The notes beneath the pieces were generated by a model. That model made no database searches. It had not been told where the DNA came from and saw only the letters and a list, made by a program, of their open reading frames with translations. A program made the position numbers and the translations under genes. This document shows, piece after piece, positions 1-11,376 of a stretch of 64,000 nt of DNA. This stretch comes from Rhinopomastus cyanomelas (Eukaryota > Chordata > Aves > Bucerotiformes > Rhinopomastidae), in NCBI GenBank assembly GCA_013400115.1, contig VXBP01008680.1, positions 62,001 through 126,000 on the forward strand, written 5' to 3'. The first letter of the stretch is position 1. The number at the start of each line of letters is the position of its first letter.

Positions 1-3000
1 AGCCTGACATGTAGCAGAGCCTTGCAGGAGTTCAGAGTGAGCAGCGCAGGATGAAGAATAGAGCTACAAAGGTAGGCCATGACTGCAAAATGTAGTTTGC
101 CACATTGAACTTTGCTCAGGGTTTCAAATTAATACTCCCTTGGCATAGGGAAAACAGTGCAGGGAGACACAACAGAGGAGAAACAGTGGAGGTTCCTTCT
201 TGCTTGGCGATCCAGCGAGCCGTATGGTCAGCTTACTGATTGCACAAGTGGGCCCTAAGCCTGGTGCAGTTTCATAGCAACTTCCTTAGGGACACGCTAG
301 TCTCACAACCTTGCAGTGTTCATGTGCGTGGGAAGGACTTCTTTGGCCTATCCATGCTTGGCATGGCAGCCAGGGTTTGGGGAGGTGGGCAAAGGCACTT
401 GCCATAGATCCATTGTTACATTTGTGGATCCTGTCAATCTGAATTTGGGCAAACGAAGCAGAGGTGGCACTGATTTGGGCCAAGAGGTGGGAAAAGTGGC
501 TGCAGGTTGTGAATGAAAGCAGCAAACAGTCCTTCAATATGTCATTAACTTGGGTTTAAGTTCCTACTCAGCTCTGAACTGTGTGTGTCTACAGCCTTAA
601 TTACCAACTCCATATGTGAGAGGTGATTTCATTTACCCTTAAGAGATCTGGCTGGTGTCAATTGGTTGCAGAGAAGGAAGCAAATGGTCCGTATTAGACT
701 TTCCATTTCTTTTGAAACAACTGATGACTAATCGTAGACTCCGCCTTTGAAAATTGTATTACCAGCTATTTTAGTATTATCATTGTTATACAAAATATTT
801 GGTATCTCTCGGAGCACTGATTTTAAGAGGCCTAGGCTCTGCAACCAGCTCAGGCTTCAGACAGTGTTTTCATCTTGTGTGACTGCCAGGCAAAGTCTGG
901 AAGCCTGATCCCTGTGAACTTAGAAACCTGTAGATAAAAGAAAAATCAATGTGCTTATGAATCAGGGTTTTACTTTAGTTTCATGATTGGTGTCCCAATT
1001 GAATTTTTGGATGTTTGAGGTTGATGATTCTGAATTAGGTCAGGTACTGTAAGTAGTTTTCTGCTGCAGTGTATGGGCAGGAATTCCACCTTCTTCATGT
1101 AACATTTCCTATTTGAATAGGTGGTGCAGACTGTTACCAATCACTACAAAAGATTTTAGTCTAAACAGATGCATATCAAACACTGTCTAAAATTGACAGG
1201 GGTCATGGTGAAATCTGTAATGTCTGGTTCAGAAAATAGGAAAGTGCAATCTATGTTTAACCTTTCAATCCAGAATTAACTAACCAAAAAGACCATCATG
1301 GTGGAGTGATCACTAGAGTATTTTCCCTGCACCTACATCATCTGCAATAATGGGGTAAAACCCTATGGATGTGTAATAGCAAACCAAGACTCCACCTGCT
1401 TCTGATCTTAATTTCTTAAGACTTAATTTCAAGATGTTTTGTTTGGTCAGTTTTTAAAATTCCCTATAATGTTACAGAGTTTGATCTCTACATTGAACAG
1501 CTGAAGTCATGCTTGTTTACTAATGATAAGTATGCTTAAAAAAAGAAAGATGTAAATAGATGTTACTTCAAAACCATCATTTAGATGTAAAAGATGATGG
1601 ACCACCTTTTCTGGTAGAACTGGTACATAATGATTGTAAAATACGCTGTGCTCTGGTGTTCTGCTGTCACTCAGCAAATAACCTCAGTTATCACTGTGGA
1701 ATTAATTGAACAGTACATCAGTACAATCAATTTCTGTTCTAACTAATTAAAATTAGAATTAGCTGAAAGAAAAATAGCACAAAGAACATGACTGAAAGAT
1801 AAATTGTCCTGTGACTCCATCAGTTTCAAATGAAATTGCTGAACATTTATGCATAATAGAAAAACCTAATACAAGACAGCAGTATAAAAAAACTGGTCAA
1901 ATACAGATGTTACATGAAGGAAGCTCCAAATACTAAATTGTTAAATCAGAGATGGAAGAAAATTAACCATATGAAATTATAAATATGGGTTGTTATCTGA
2001 AATAAAGACTCTTGTACTGTGACTTATTTTAAGGAACAAACTTACTTCTCAGTTGTGAAAGAGCTGAGAAAAAAATAATCTGTTTGCAATGTACAGTTAG
2101 GGGTTTCTGGCATTTGAGCAGGAATCTTTAACAGTTCCTTGGTAAGGAGCTATTGCAAAGACAGTAACCTGGCAATAGCAAACCTCAGATCTGGCAAATA
2201 ACCTCAGATGTGCTCCACTACCATTCCATTCACTGATCTCTACCGCATGTAGACATTGTCTAGAGAAAAAAATTTAAAGATCACTGTTCCCAGCCTTTGT
2301 TTTCCATCTGTCACTGTCACCCAGGTGCTATGTACCTTTAGCTTGGTTGGTAAAGCTTTGGCAGTTTAGCATTGCTGTCTTTTATACAATTACGGTATGA
2401 TGGAGGGCTGATTTGTAGATATAAAGAACAAAAGGTTTCATATACAGGTGCTGTTTCAGTGTTGTGATTCACGGCAGTGAAGTCAGTTGTGATTTAGCTG
2501 AAAAATCCAGTGCTCAGCTGAAATGTATCAGCTGCTTGTTTTTTAATTCAACAAATTTTGTGTGTATGCACTGTAGTTATAGTTTTGACACTCGTAGCGC
2601 AGTACCTTTGTCATGCTAATGTGAGTCAAGACACATTAATCTGTCATCCATGAACATATGTATGTATATGAGCGGAGGACTCTGGACAAGTGTCTTGAGT
2701 CAGTGCCATCTGATGAAAGTAGGAGCAATTTCTGCTCTTGGCAAGAAGCGGGCTATTCCGGACTAAGGGTTTGCATAGTTCCCTGAATTCCCAATTTAAA
2801 ATACCACAGCTCTTTTGAAGCCAAACCTCTCTTGGGTGGAGATTGCTGTCTAGTGGGGAGCACCTGCTATGGTGCCAGACAGGAGTGGGCACATGGAGTG
2901 GGTGGACACAAGCTGCTCAGAACGTGGGCCAATGCAATGATTTATTTGACCTAATACTAGCAGCCAGATCTTGTATCGGTTTTAAATTTTCTACACAGTG

Positions 3001-4230
3001 ATGTTTAAATGTATGTGAAAGAAATTAATTCTTACAAACTTTTACGTGGTGCTTTCTGCCTTGTCTCCTTGAGGTTTTTCTTCAGAGCTCATCAGCATGG
3101 TATACTGCTGCTCTTTTGAGACTTTAAATTTGGTGGATAAGTCCCCAGCTGACAGGGCAGGTTTTGTAAGGAAACCTAATTTCAGCTTATTTACTTTGTG
3201 TTGATGCTGGTAGATCCTGAGAGTCCTTTCGCGGATCAGTCAGGAAAAACAGATTCCTCTGCTTGCACACCACAAAACAGGTTCATTTTCTGTAGGAATT
3301 TCACAGAAAACCTTAATGAATCCTGCATAGGGTCAAGGCTGGAGGTCTCTTGCCTTTGTGGCCCGCCTCAGCACAGCGGTAGCTGGCTGAGATTCTCTTG
3401 CCAGCTGCTGCCTCTGGAGCTCCTGCAAAAACCACTAGGGAGGGTGGAAAGCTCCACATCGTGGGAGGGCAGGTGGGAAAAATTATAATGGGGAGTGATT
3501 GCATTCTCCCCATTCCTGTCCCAAATCTCCTAGTCACTGAGCCCTTTCCACCAAAATACTCCTGAGAGGGGAATTCCTGGGAAGTATCCAAGCTAGAGGG
3601 AATGAACCTTCAGGTTGACATATTTATTGTTCAAGTAGGTCTGAAGATGTTGCAAACAGGTCTTTGTGCTGGTCCCCCAAATGTTCTTTGCCTGATGCAT
3701 GTTGTGTCACGGTGTGATGTGTTTCAATGGTATCCTCCCCTTACGGGTGCCTAGCACTGTGCTGCCTTGTGCTTTGGTGTCTGTGACTTCAGACTTGTTT
3801 ACAGGAAAGCTCATGGCTTGCACTGATTTTGTCTGCTCCTGCAATTTCACTGTGAGTCATCCCCTGTGATGTGTACTTTGTTTTACTTACAGACCCAACT
3901 GCCCAAATCACATCTTTAGCTGGGTCGTGTACTCTAATCTTTCTTCAGGCAAAAAAGCAAATAAATAAAAAGTTTATTGTTTTCAAAGCTGTGGAGGCAC
4001 ACTTGCAAATGTGTACTCCTCGCTTCTCTTGCAAGAGGGTAAATAAGTATTTCATTGCACTCTTAATTGCTGATTTGGGGTCACAAGTTATGCATACCAG
4101 TGGTTGGCAGTTCTGGCTGTTTGGTGTCTCTGAAACTTCCATGTATGTCCACATAGTTACCCAGAAATCATATTACCCACCCTTGGGAAAGCGGTGATGT
4201 TAGAACACTTCACAGGGTTGTGGTGAGGTT

Positions 4231-4299
4231 CAGTGGAGATCCACTGAAAAATTGAAAGCATTGAAAGAAATGCTTTCCACTGGAAAGCATTGAAAGAAT
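4231..4299. repeat. Cluster of two perfect hairpins and a 16-bp direct repeat
   Basis: CAGTGGA at 4231-4237 pairs with TCCACTG at 4240-4246 across a 2-base loop. AATGCTTTCC at 4269-4278 pairs perfectly with GGAAAGCATT at 4282-4291 across a 3-base loop. GAAAGCATTGAAAGAA occurs at 4254-4269 and again at 4283-4298. The arrangement looks like a local duplication with inversion. No function can be assigned. Confidence 0.7.
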
Positions 4300-5073
4300 A
4301 GTAGTCCTCTGTTTTTTAAGTGCTTCTGAACAGCCTGGGTCTGGTTTTGACTGTTTTCCAAGTATTTTTCATACTTGCACTACACTGCTTTAAACATGAA
4401 TCTTTGCAACGAGAAGGGTTTGATCGCTACAGCAGCACAGCTTATGTACATTTCTATTTCAGTGTTAGACCTGACATGATCTTTCAAGGGTGGTTGGGAG
4501 CAGCAGCACACAATGGAGCCCAAAAGGACTGCAGAGGGAGTCTGCTGAGATGAGTACAACTGCCTTGTGCCCTTCTAGCCCAGACCTTTGCTTGTTACCT
4601 CTAACCTGTGAGACAGAAACAGTCAATCTCTCACTCTCCTAGCAAAGCTGAGTCTCCAGAGTACTCATGACAGTGAAAATCCTTAAGCTACGCTTGCAAA
4701 GAGAACTCTTTCACTTCCATGGTTTGCTAAAGCTGGGAAGCCATCAGTGTCACCCATTCCAAACGAGGATGCTGCTGACAAGCAACACTGAGGCTGATTT
4801 TAAGAGTAACACATTCAGGCGTACTGGCCAAGCTAACGGAACAGAAAGTTGTTTTTCCCACTATTTGGATGGAAGTGGCATAATCACGTCCATGGCTTTG
4901 TCAGAGTGGTTACCTTTGCGGTTGTAAACAAGCAAGCCTTGCCAATTTTCCACTCAATGGCAAAAATTCTGTATGCTTTGATAGCAACGCACCAGAGGCG
5001 ACGCATAATGGGAATGTTGTCATGGAGTGCCCGCTCAAAAAGAGACAAGAAGGGCTGAGAAATTAACTCTCAA

Positions 5074-5176
5074 AAGACTTCTTTACTCCTTCTTTTCCTT
5101 TTCCATCATCTCTTTTTCCTTCCTCTCTTTTTTCATTGTGTCTTTTCCTTTCTTTTTTTTCCTTCGCTTTCTCTTC
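5074..5176 (+). repeat. Polypyrimidine tract ending in TTCTCTTCAG
   Basis: About 100 bases are almost entirely C and T (CTTCTTTTCCTTTTCC and similar), ending in CTTTCTCTTCAG followed by CATGGAAATG. The layout resembles a strong splice acceptor, but the open frame after it (to 5341) matches no protein I recognise and no partner exon is visible. It is most safely annotated as a low-complexity tract. Confidence 0.6.
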
Positions 5177-5975
5177 AGCATGGAAATGCGGAGGATTTCT
5201 ATCTCAAATAGCCCTGCATGTCTTTTTTGTCAGAATTTAAGATGTAGACCTATAGCAAATCCACGTGGCTTTTCAGTTGTAAATTCTCAAGCATTTCCTT
5301 CTTATGTTAAATATTGGAAAAATATACTTGTGGGCATGTAGGTACCATGGAATTAAAAGTAATATTCTGCGTAAGCAAAATTAAGCCGTTTGGGGAGTGT
5401 GTCTGCCAATTAATTTCTCAGTTAGACGAATGTGGTACTATTTTCAGGTATCTCTGGGACAAATTAAGATCTGTTTATGTGCCCTCGCCTGAGAGTTCCG
5501 AAGGGCAGGATGGGCAGAAAGAACTTCGTAAGCTCTAAATCCTCTCCGTCTGCTTGGTCCCTGCTGCCTATATACATCAGCTGAGGTAACATTAAGAAGG
5601 AAGCAGCCTGTCCCTTTTGGACCTGCATTTTGCTCTCTGTTCTTTCCCTGTGTGCAGAAGTACGTATGTTTGACCCATGTCGCCTCAGTCCTCTCTAATT
5701 CAGATTAATTATTTGCTGGCCAACAACAATTGATTATCTGAAACAAATGTAAATACTACTCTAAAGATTTGTATTTACCCTAAAGCTAATTCCTAGATTA
5801 AATCATAAATGCTTATGCTCTGTGAGAAAACGTGTATTCAAAGCCAGGAGAGTATATATCCAGTACAAACATATCCCCAGCAGCTGAACAGCTGCCTATG
5901 TTAATAGTAATTAATCTTTTTCTAATGAAGTTGTATCAATATTCTTCAATCTTCAGGTCTTTGCTAATATTTTCA

Positions 5976-6463
5976 CCTCAAGTACTGTGTTCAGTTTGGG
6001 CAGTTTTGAGGTGCTGGAACGGGTCCAAAGAAGGGCAGTGAGGCTGGTGAAAGGCTTATACAAGTCTTAGGAGGAGTGGCTGAGGTAGCTGAGGCTATTT
6101 AGCCTGGGGAAGGTTGAGGGGAGACCTTATTGCCCTCTACAACTGCCTGAAGGGACACTGTAGAGGTGGGTGCTGGTCTCTTCTAACAGATTCTAATTAT
6201 TGATAGAACAAGAGGGAAAGGCCTCAAGCTGCACCAGAGAAGGTTTAGGCTGGACATTAGGAAAAGGATTTTACTGAAATAGTAATCAGGCATTGGAACG
6301 GGCTACCCAGGGAGGGGCTTGAGTCGCCATCCTTAGATATGTTTAAAGATTGTTTAGATGCTGTACTTAGAGATATGGTCTAGTGATGAACTTGGTAGAA
6401 TAACTGGGTGGACTTGAGGATCTCACAGGTGTTTTCCAACCTGAATGATTCTACAATTCTGTG
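5976..6463 (+). mobile_element. CR1 LINE fragment, older subfamily, 3' end
   Basis: The sequence begins in the part of ORF2 that reads like FEVLERVQRRA in other CR1 copies. It runs through the C-terminal block (the [14 protein letters not shown] counterpart near 6290-6340) into the 3' UTR (TTTTCCAACCTGAATGATT) and ends with a decayed octamer tail, ATTCTACAATTCTGTG. Many substitutions, frameshifts and stops separate it from the young copies downstream, so it is an old, dead insertion. The 5' end is missing, as usual for CR1. Confidence 0.9.
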
Positions 6464-6684
6464 TTCATTGCTTACAAGCAGGACCCAAGCCTGAACCTGG
6501 GCATTGTTTTCCCTTCAAAGCACGCATGGAGTCCAGAGCTCTGCTTACATCAGTTCTGTACCATCTTCTTTGACTCACTAGTATGGCAGAAAGTGTTGTG
6601 GGTATTGCTGCTGTTGATTCTTTTCTTCTTGGTTGTTGAACTGAGGTGGTTTGAGTACAAAGCCAACATATGAGTGCCAGTGTA

Positions 6685-7330
6685 ATCAAAGGTTGGAAGA
6701 AACCTCCAAGATCATCATGTCTAGCTTCAAACCAATGCCACCATACCCACTAAACCATGTTTCCAAGTGCTAGACCTACATGTTTTTTCAACACCTCCAG
6801 GGATGGTGACTCCACTACCTCCCTGGAAAACCTGTTCCAATATCTGACCACTCTTTCAGTGAAGACATTTTCCTAATGTCCAATCTAGGGCTCTGCTGGC
6901 ACAACTTGAGGCTATTTATTCTTGTGTATCATTAAGTCACCACTAGTGACTTGGGAGAAGAGACTGAACGTTACCTCTCTACAGCCTCTTTCAGGTAATT
7001 GTAAAGAGCAGTAAGGTCTCCCATCAGCCTCGTTTTCTCCAGACTGAGCAACCCCAGTTCCCTCAGCTACTCCTCATAAGATCTGCCCTCCAGGCCCTTC
7101 ACAAGTTTCATTGCTCTTTGACATGCTCCAGCACTTCAATATGCTTCTTGAACTGAGATGCCCAAAACTGAATACAGTACTTGCAGTGAGGCCTCATCAC
7201 TTCTGCAGTCCTGCCAGCCACATTATTTTTGATGCAGGCCAGGATGCCCTTAGCTTTCTTGGACACCTGAGCACACTGCTGTCTCATGTTCAGCAGGAGG
7301 TCAATCAATCCCCTCAGGTCCTTTGAGATA
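6685..7330 (-). mobile_element. CR1 LINE fragment, older subfamily
   Basis: Read on the minus strand, 7308-7108 encodes a recognisable CR1 ORF2 segment (QQCAQVSKKAKGILACI, then a CIQFWASQFKKH block). The remaining ORF2 C-terminus is heavily decayed and leads to a 3' UTR ending near 6685 (GATGATCTTGGAGGTTTCTTCCAACC). The octamer tail is not clear. The copy lies about 220 bp from the plus-strand copy ending at 6463, in opposite orientation. It represents a different old CR1 lineage from the abundant young family. Confidence 0.88.
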
Positions 7331-10300
7331 CATAGTGGGATTGTGTGGCAGCAAGGGTGTGAGAGATGGGTGGGATCTCCAGCATCGTGGTTATGAAGTG
7401 GTTATTTGACTCCCCAGAACTTGTGAAACCAAACCCTTGAGGCAGAAAGGTCAGAGTAATGGCACCCTCATCCAAAACCCACAGGAAGTGCCTGAAGCAC
7501 CAAGAGATTTCTTAAAGGTCCCACCACTGCTCCTCTGGCTAGGACAAAGGGATCTTGAACTTGCCTTGCTGGCCAGGAGATTGAGAACTCTGGGTTGTAC
7601 TGACTGTCTTTCCACAGGAGTGCTTGACACATTAAGCACTGACACTACGCACCTCTTTTCCAGCCCCTTAGATCTTGCCTTAACTTCAACAACAAAGGTG
7701 GATGTTATTCATAGTCAAAGCTGCTCCGTAACCACTGCTGCCTCCTGTGTTGGTTCCATCCTGCAGTGATGTGCCAAGCTCACTGCGGCAGGGCCTCAAG
7801 GCAAATAAGTGCTGTATTTTTGGGTTGTGATCATGCCCAAACATGACAGGAGCATCAGGAATAGACCCAGGCACGTGCAGACACAGAGTTGATGGTGGTT
7901 AGAGACTTAAGAAGTCAAACAGGAAGGTAGGGATTTGCAATGTTGAGTACAGTCACCTTAATGATAGCTGAGTATTTTGCTAGTTACTCAAACCTTTCAT
8001 TGGGCCAAAGGTAAAGAGCTCATTAAGTTGCAGTCATACAATCAGAAAGCTGAAGTGATGTCACATAGAGCCACTGCTCCCACATGGTTGCTGCTGAGTA
8101 ACTGCAGGATTGCAGTGAGCCATCCTTAGCCACCTAAAAACACAAACTGTTTCATGGCTACTCAAAAGCAAAGTACACATTCATGATTTGTGAGTGATTT
8201 GAGAATCAGAATTCCTGTTGTTCTTCAGAATTCCAGTTGTTCTTAATTTTCAAGCATTTGGTTTTACTGTTTGAGCAGGTGTCTGATTTCTTCAGATTAA
8301 ATTAATAGATGTATTTAGACAAGAAAAATCCCAGTACAAGTAGCTTATTTTACATACTTTTATGTATTAGGAACAAATCCTTTGTGTACTTTGGGTGGAT
8401 TTGATGAAGAAACAAAAGTCTCCAAGCATCAGACTTACGAAATAGCATTTTATTGTTAAAAACAGCAACTAACGAACAGCTGCAGAGGGGAAGGTAGAGT
8501 CTGTATTGAGAAATTATTGGAAGATTGAAGCCAGGGAAGAAGGAGGCTGAGTGTAGGGTTTACAAATTAATTCCTCTCCCATAAATTAATCAGTGAAAGT
8601 TGAATGACCCTGATTCAAGTAGGAAGAGGCAGCACGCAGTAACTCTAGCCCCTCTGCCCATCTGCCTTCACTCTCTGGAACATCCCTAGCCCTGCAGAGC
8701 AAAAGCCCCCAGCTCATCCTGCCCTCTGGCTACTGCTGATGCCAGCAGCGCCAGATGCAGGAGCACCACCTCCGTCTGCAGTTCCTGGCCTAAACTGCTT
8801 CTCTTACATGTTTGCTATTATTCCTACATGCTCTTCCTAGCTCTTCATTTTTCAAGAAAGTGGATGCATTAATATCCGAACGCCTTTATGCAGTTTAATA
8901 GTGCTTCAACTCATTTACTGCTCACTAAACGAACAGCTTAATCAGCATGTCCAGCACTAAAAAGAGTTCAAGAGGGACGTTCACACTAGGACAGGCATGA
9001 AAGAAATACTGTAAATGCAAGAAGCAATCTACTTTGGCACATTTGTAGGTGTTTTGCCTCCTATTACAAATGATGCAGTGATGCAATTTAGAGTAATCAA
9101 AGATGATTACTGATTTCTTCATTTTCATTAAGCCTAAGGCAATAAAATGTACCTTCTATAAAACAGGACCGCGAACTACTGATATATCTCGTGTATCTCA
9201 GGACCACGAACTACTGATATATCTCAGGTAAAGTGAGAAGTCATCTTTACACTGAGTGTTGATACAGGAATCTTTGCATCTTTTCTTCATATACAGGGAA
9301 GTTTTGCTTCTGGTTTATGTGCTTACTAGTTCAGATATTAGGATGATGATCCGCATCTAAAATGCTAATCTAGTCAATTAGAATAAACATGCATGTGTCA
9401 AACCTAGGTCAGAACACCAGCTGCACTAAACTGGCCCTGTACCGCTGCAGCGTGATAGAGGCGAGGATATAAGCACAGATCATGTTGTCTGGTTAATTTT
9501 AAATTACAATCCGACTTGAAGCAATAATCTTTTCTTCATGGTTTCCTGTAAAATATCATCTATATCCATAGCAGCATGGGAGCAGTAACAATACATTTAC
9601 TCATGCAGCACCAATTAATTTCTGAACAACTGTCTCCTCATATGAAAGTCCTCTTGGAGGGTTAAAAATAGAACAATAGACAAAATTCACTGCATTTGTA
9701 CAAGGCCAGTGAGCTTGGGCTGCCGGTGCAGCTGGAGAGTTGTAACTCAAATCTCCGCACGTGACTGGAACAAGCTTGGAGCCACTTTGCCAGGCTCGTA
9801 TGTGTAGTCTTTCCCAGAGAACGAGCGAGCAGTAGGCTGCCAGACTCGTTGTGGCCAGACTGCAAACAGGTTTCTTTGGGCGCCAAGCCTTGCTGCCAAG
9901 CCTACTCCCAGCTGTCTGTGGGCGAGCAGGCATCCTAGCATCAGGGACACAGGAGACAGGGTGCCAGGGTACACACCCTGGAGGCAAAGGCCAGGATGCT
10001 GAGGAAGCTGAGGGTTTCAGGGATCTTGACTGTCCCTCTGAAAAACCATTTTCTCAGAGTGACTGGATGTTGTGAAACACAGTTATTCTCCTCAACAGAA
10101 TAGCAGCACAGCCAGGCACCATGGCTGGAAGAACCCCAGCTTAGCAGAAGGGATAGTGAGGGGCTTGTGCAGATCCTCTGCACCATGAGTGAGGCTGGGA
10201 TGACTGCAAGGACAGCCCTGGTTGACCTTGCCAATCATCCATCTTCAGCTCAGTCTGAAAGGTGCTATTAATGAGAATCACTGTGTGGTCAACCCTGCTT

Positions 10301-11187
10301 TTCCTACAGCTAAACCACACAGTACTTGCAAGGGACATTGTGCGAAGTCCCGGTGAAATCTACCTTTACCCAGCGCACCAAGCCACCTGCACAGGGGTCT
10401 CTGGCCTTGCTTGCATCTCTAAACTTCCCTCTACAACAGACTGGAGCAGCTGGGGATGCGCTTCTGTATGTGTGTGCTGAGCAGTGGGTGGTGAGGACTC
10501 CTGCACATCGTCCTGTATTGTTCCCACATGCAGCCCCACGCTTGTAGGACAGATGGAATTTGAAAACACATTGCTAAAAAGAGCAAGATAAGCCATCCTC
10601 TCGAGCACCAATATAACTCTTTAGATTATTCCAAACCATTCAGCCAAACCACAATATTTTAAGAAAGAAAATAAATGGAAGTACTCATGTTCCTACAGCC
10701 AGTAAAACAAAATAAAAGCAGCAGACAGCGAGTTATAATGGACAAACAGTCCTTTGGGGAAAACTTACCCTAGCCAACCATTAAGTACAAGGCATTTTTC
10801 CCTGCTTGCTCTGGGCTCCTAAAGAAAGGGTTGAGCTCAGGATGGCAGGGGAACCGAGGAAATTAGATTTAAAAACTACTGAAAATGAATTTAATCACAT
10901 AAGCTGTGTAAACTTTGCTCACCTACATAAACACTCTGGGGCACACAGGTTTTCACTTTTCCAGTGTGACTCTGGTGGTAACCTTGGCATATATTGGGAC
11001 TGTCCAAGAATCTCAGAAAAAAACTAGTGTGTTTCTGTCTTGAGATAGGCAACTATTTGGAACCACAAAGCTCTTCCAAACATTTGAAAACAGCGGGGTC
11101 TAAAAGAAAACAAAGAACCCAAAATAAAGTAAAAAAACCCAAAACCCCACCCATACCCCCAGCCAACTCTGGCTGAAAAATTATTTG
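7331..11187. other. Unique non-coding sequence
   Basis: No repeat family or exon is recognised apart from a 35-bp-period tandem duplication at 9164-9225. Overlapping short frames at 9601-10611 on both strands are mutually exclusive and lack family features. On the minus strand AATAAA near 8450 could be a poly(A) signal, but nothing upstream supports a gene. Confidence 0.55.
9164..9225. repeat. Two-copy tandem duplication, 35-bp period
   Basis: CAGGACCGCGAACTACTGAT and its continuation ATATCTC occupy 9164-9190. The same 27 bases recur at 9199-9225 with one change (CCGCGA to CCACGA). The 8 bases between copies are GTGTATCT. The unit is not found elsewhere in the window by eye. Confidence 0.9.
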
Positions 11188-11376
11188 AATCACAGAATCA
11201 CAGAACATTAGGAATTGGAAGTGACCTCGAAAAATCATCCAGTCCAACCCCCTCTGCCACAGCAGGATCACCTAGACCAAGTCCCGGGGGGTTTTAAACG
11301 TCTCCAGAGAAGGAGACTCCACAACCCCCCTGGGCAACCCCCTCCAGCACCCCATCTCCCTCACTGGGAAGAAATT
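11188..11376 (-). mobile_element. CR1 LINE 3' end, short 5'-truncated copy
   Basis: On the minus strand this is the last part of ORF2 plus the 3' UTR and a decayed tail (ATTCTGTGATTCTGTGATT reversed at 11188-11206). Runs of extra C and G (CCCCCC near 11321, GGGGGG near 11285) mark point decay. It is intermediate in divergence between the young family and the old copies. ORF2 remnants are not translatable. Confidence 0.93.

Larger units (their letters stand above)
1..5975. other. Unique non-coding sequence, no gene recognised
   Basis: I see no CR1 copy, RNA gene or convincing exon in this stretch. Open frames are short (the longest is 108 codons, at 3871-4197 on the plus strand) and resemble no family I know. 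Local structure worth noting is a cluster of short hairpins at 4231-4299 and a pyrimidine-rich tract at 5074-5176, both listed separately. It could be intergenic or intronic; the sequence alone does not decide. Confidence 0.6.
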
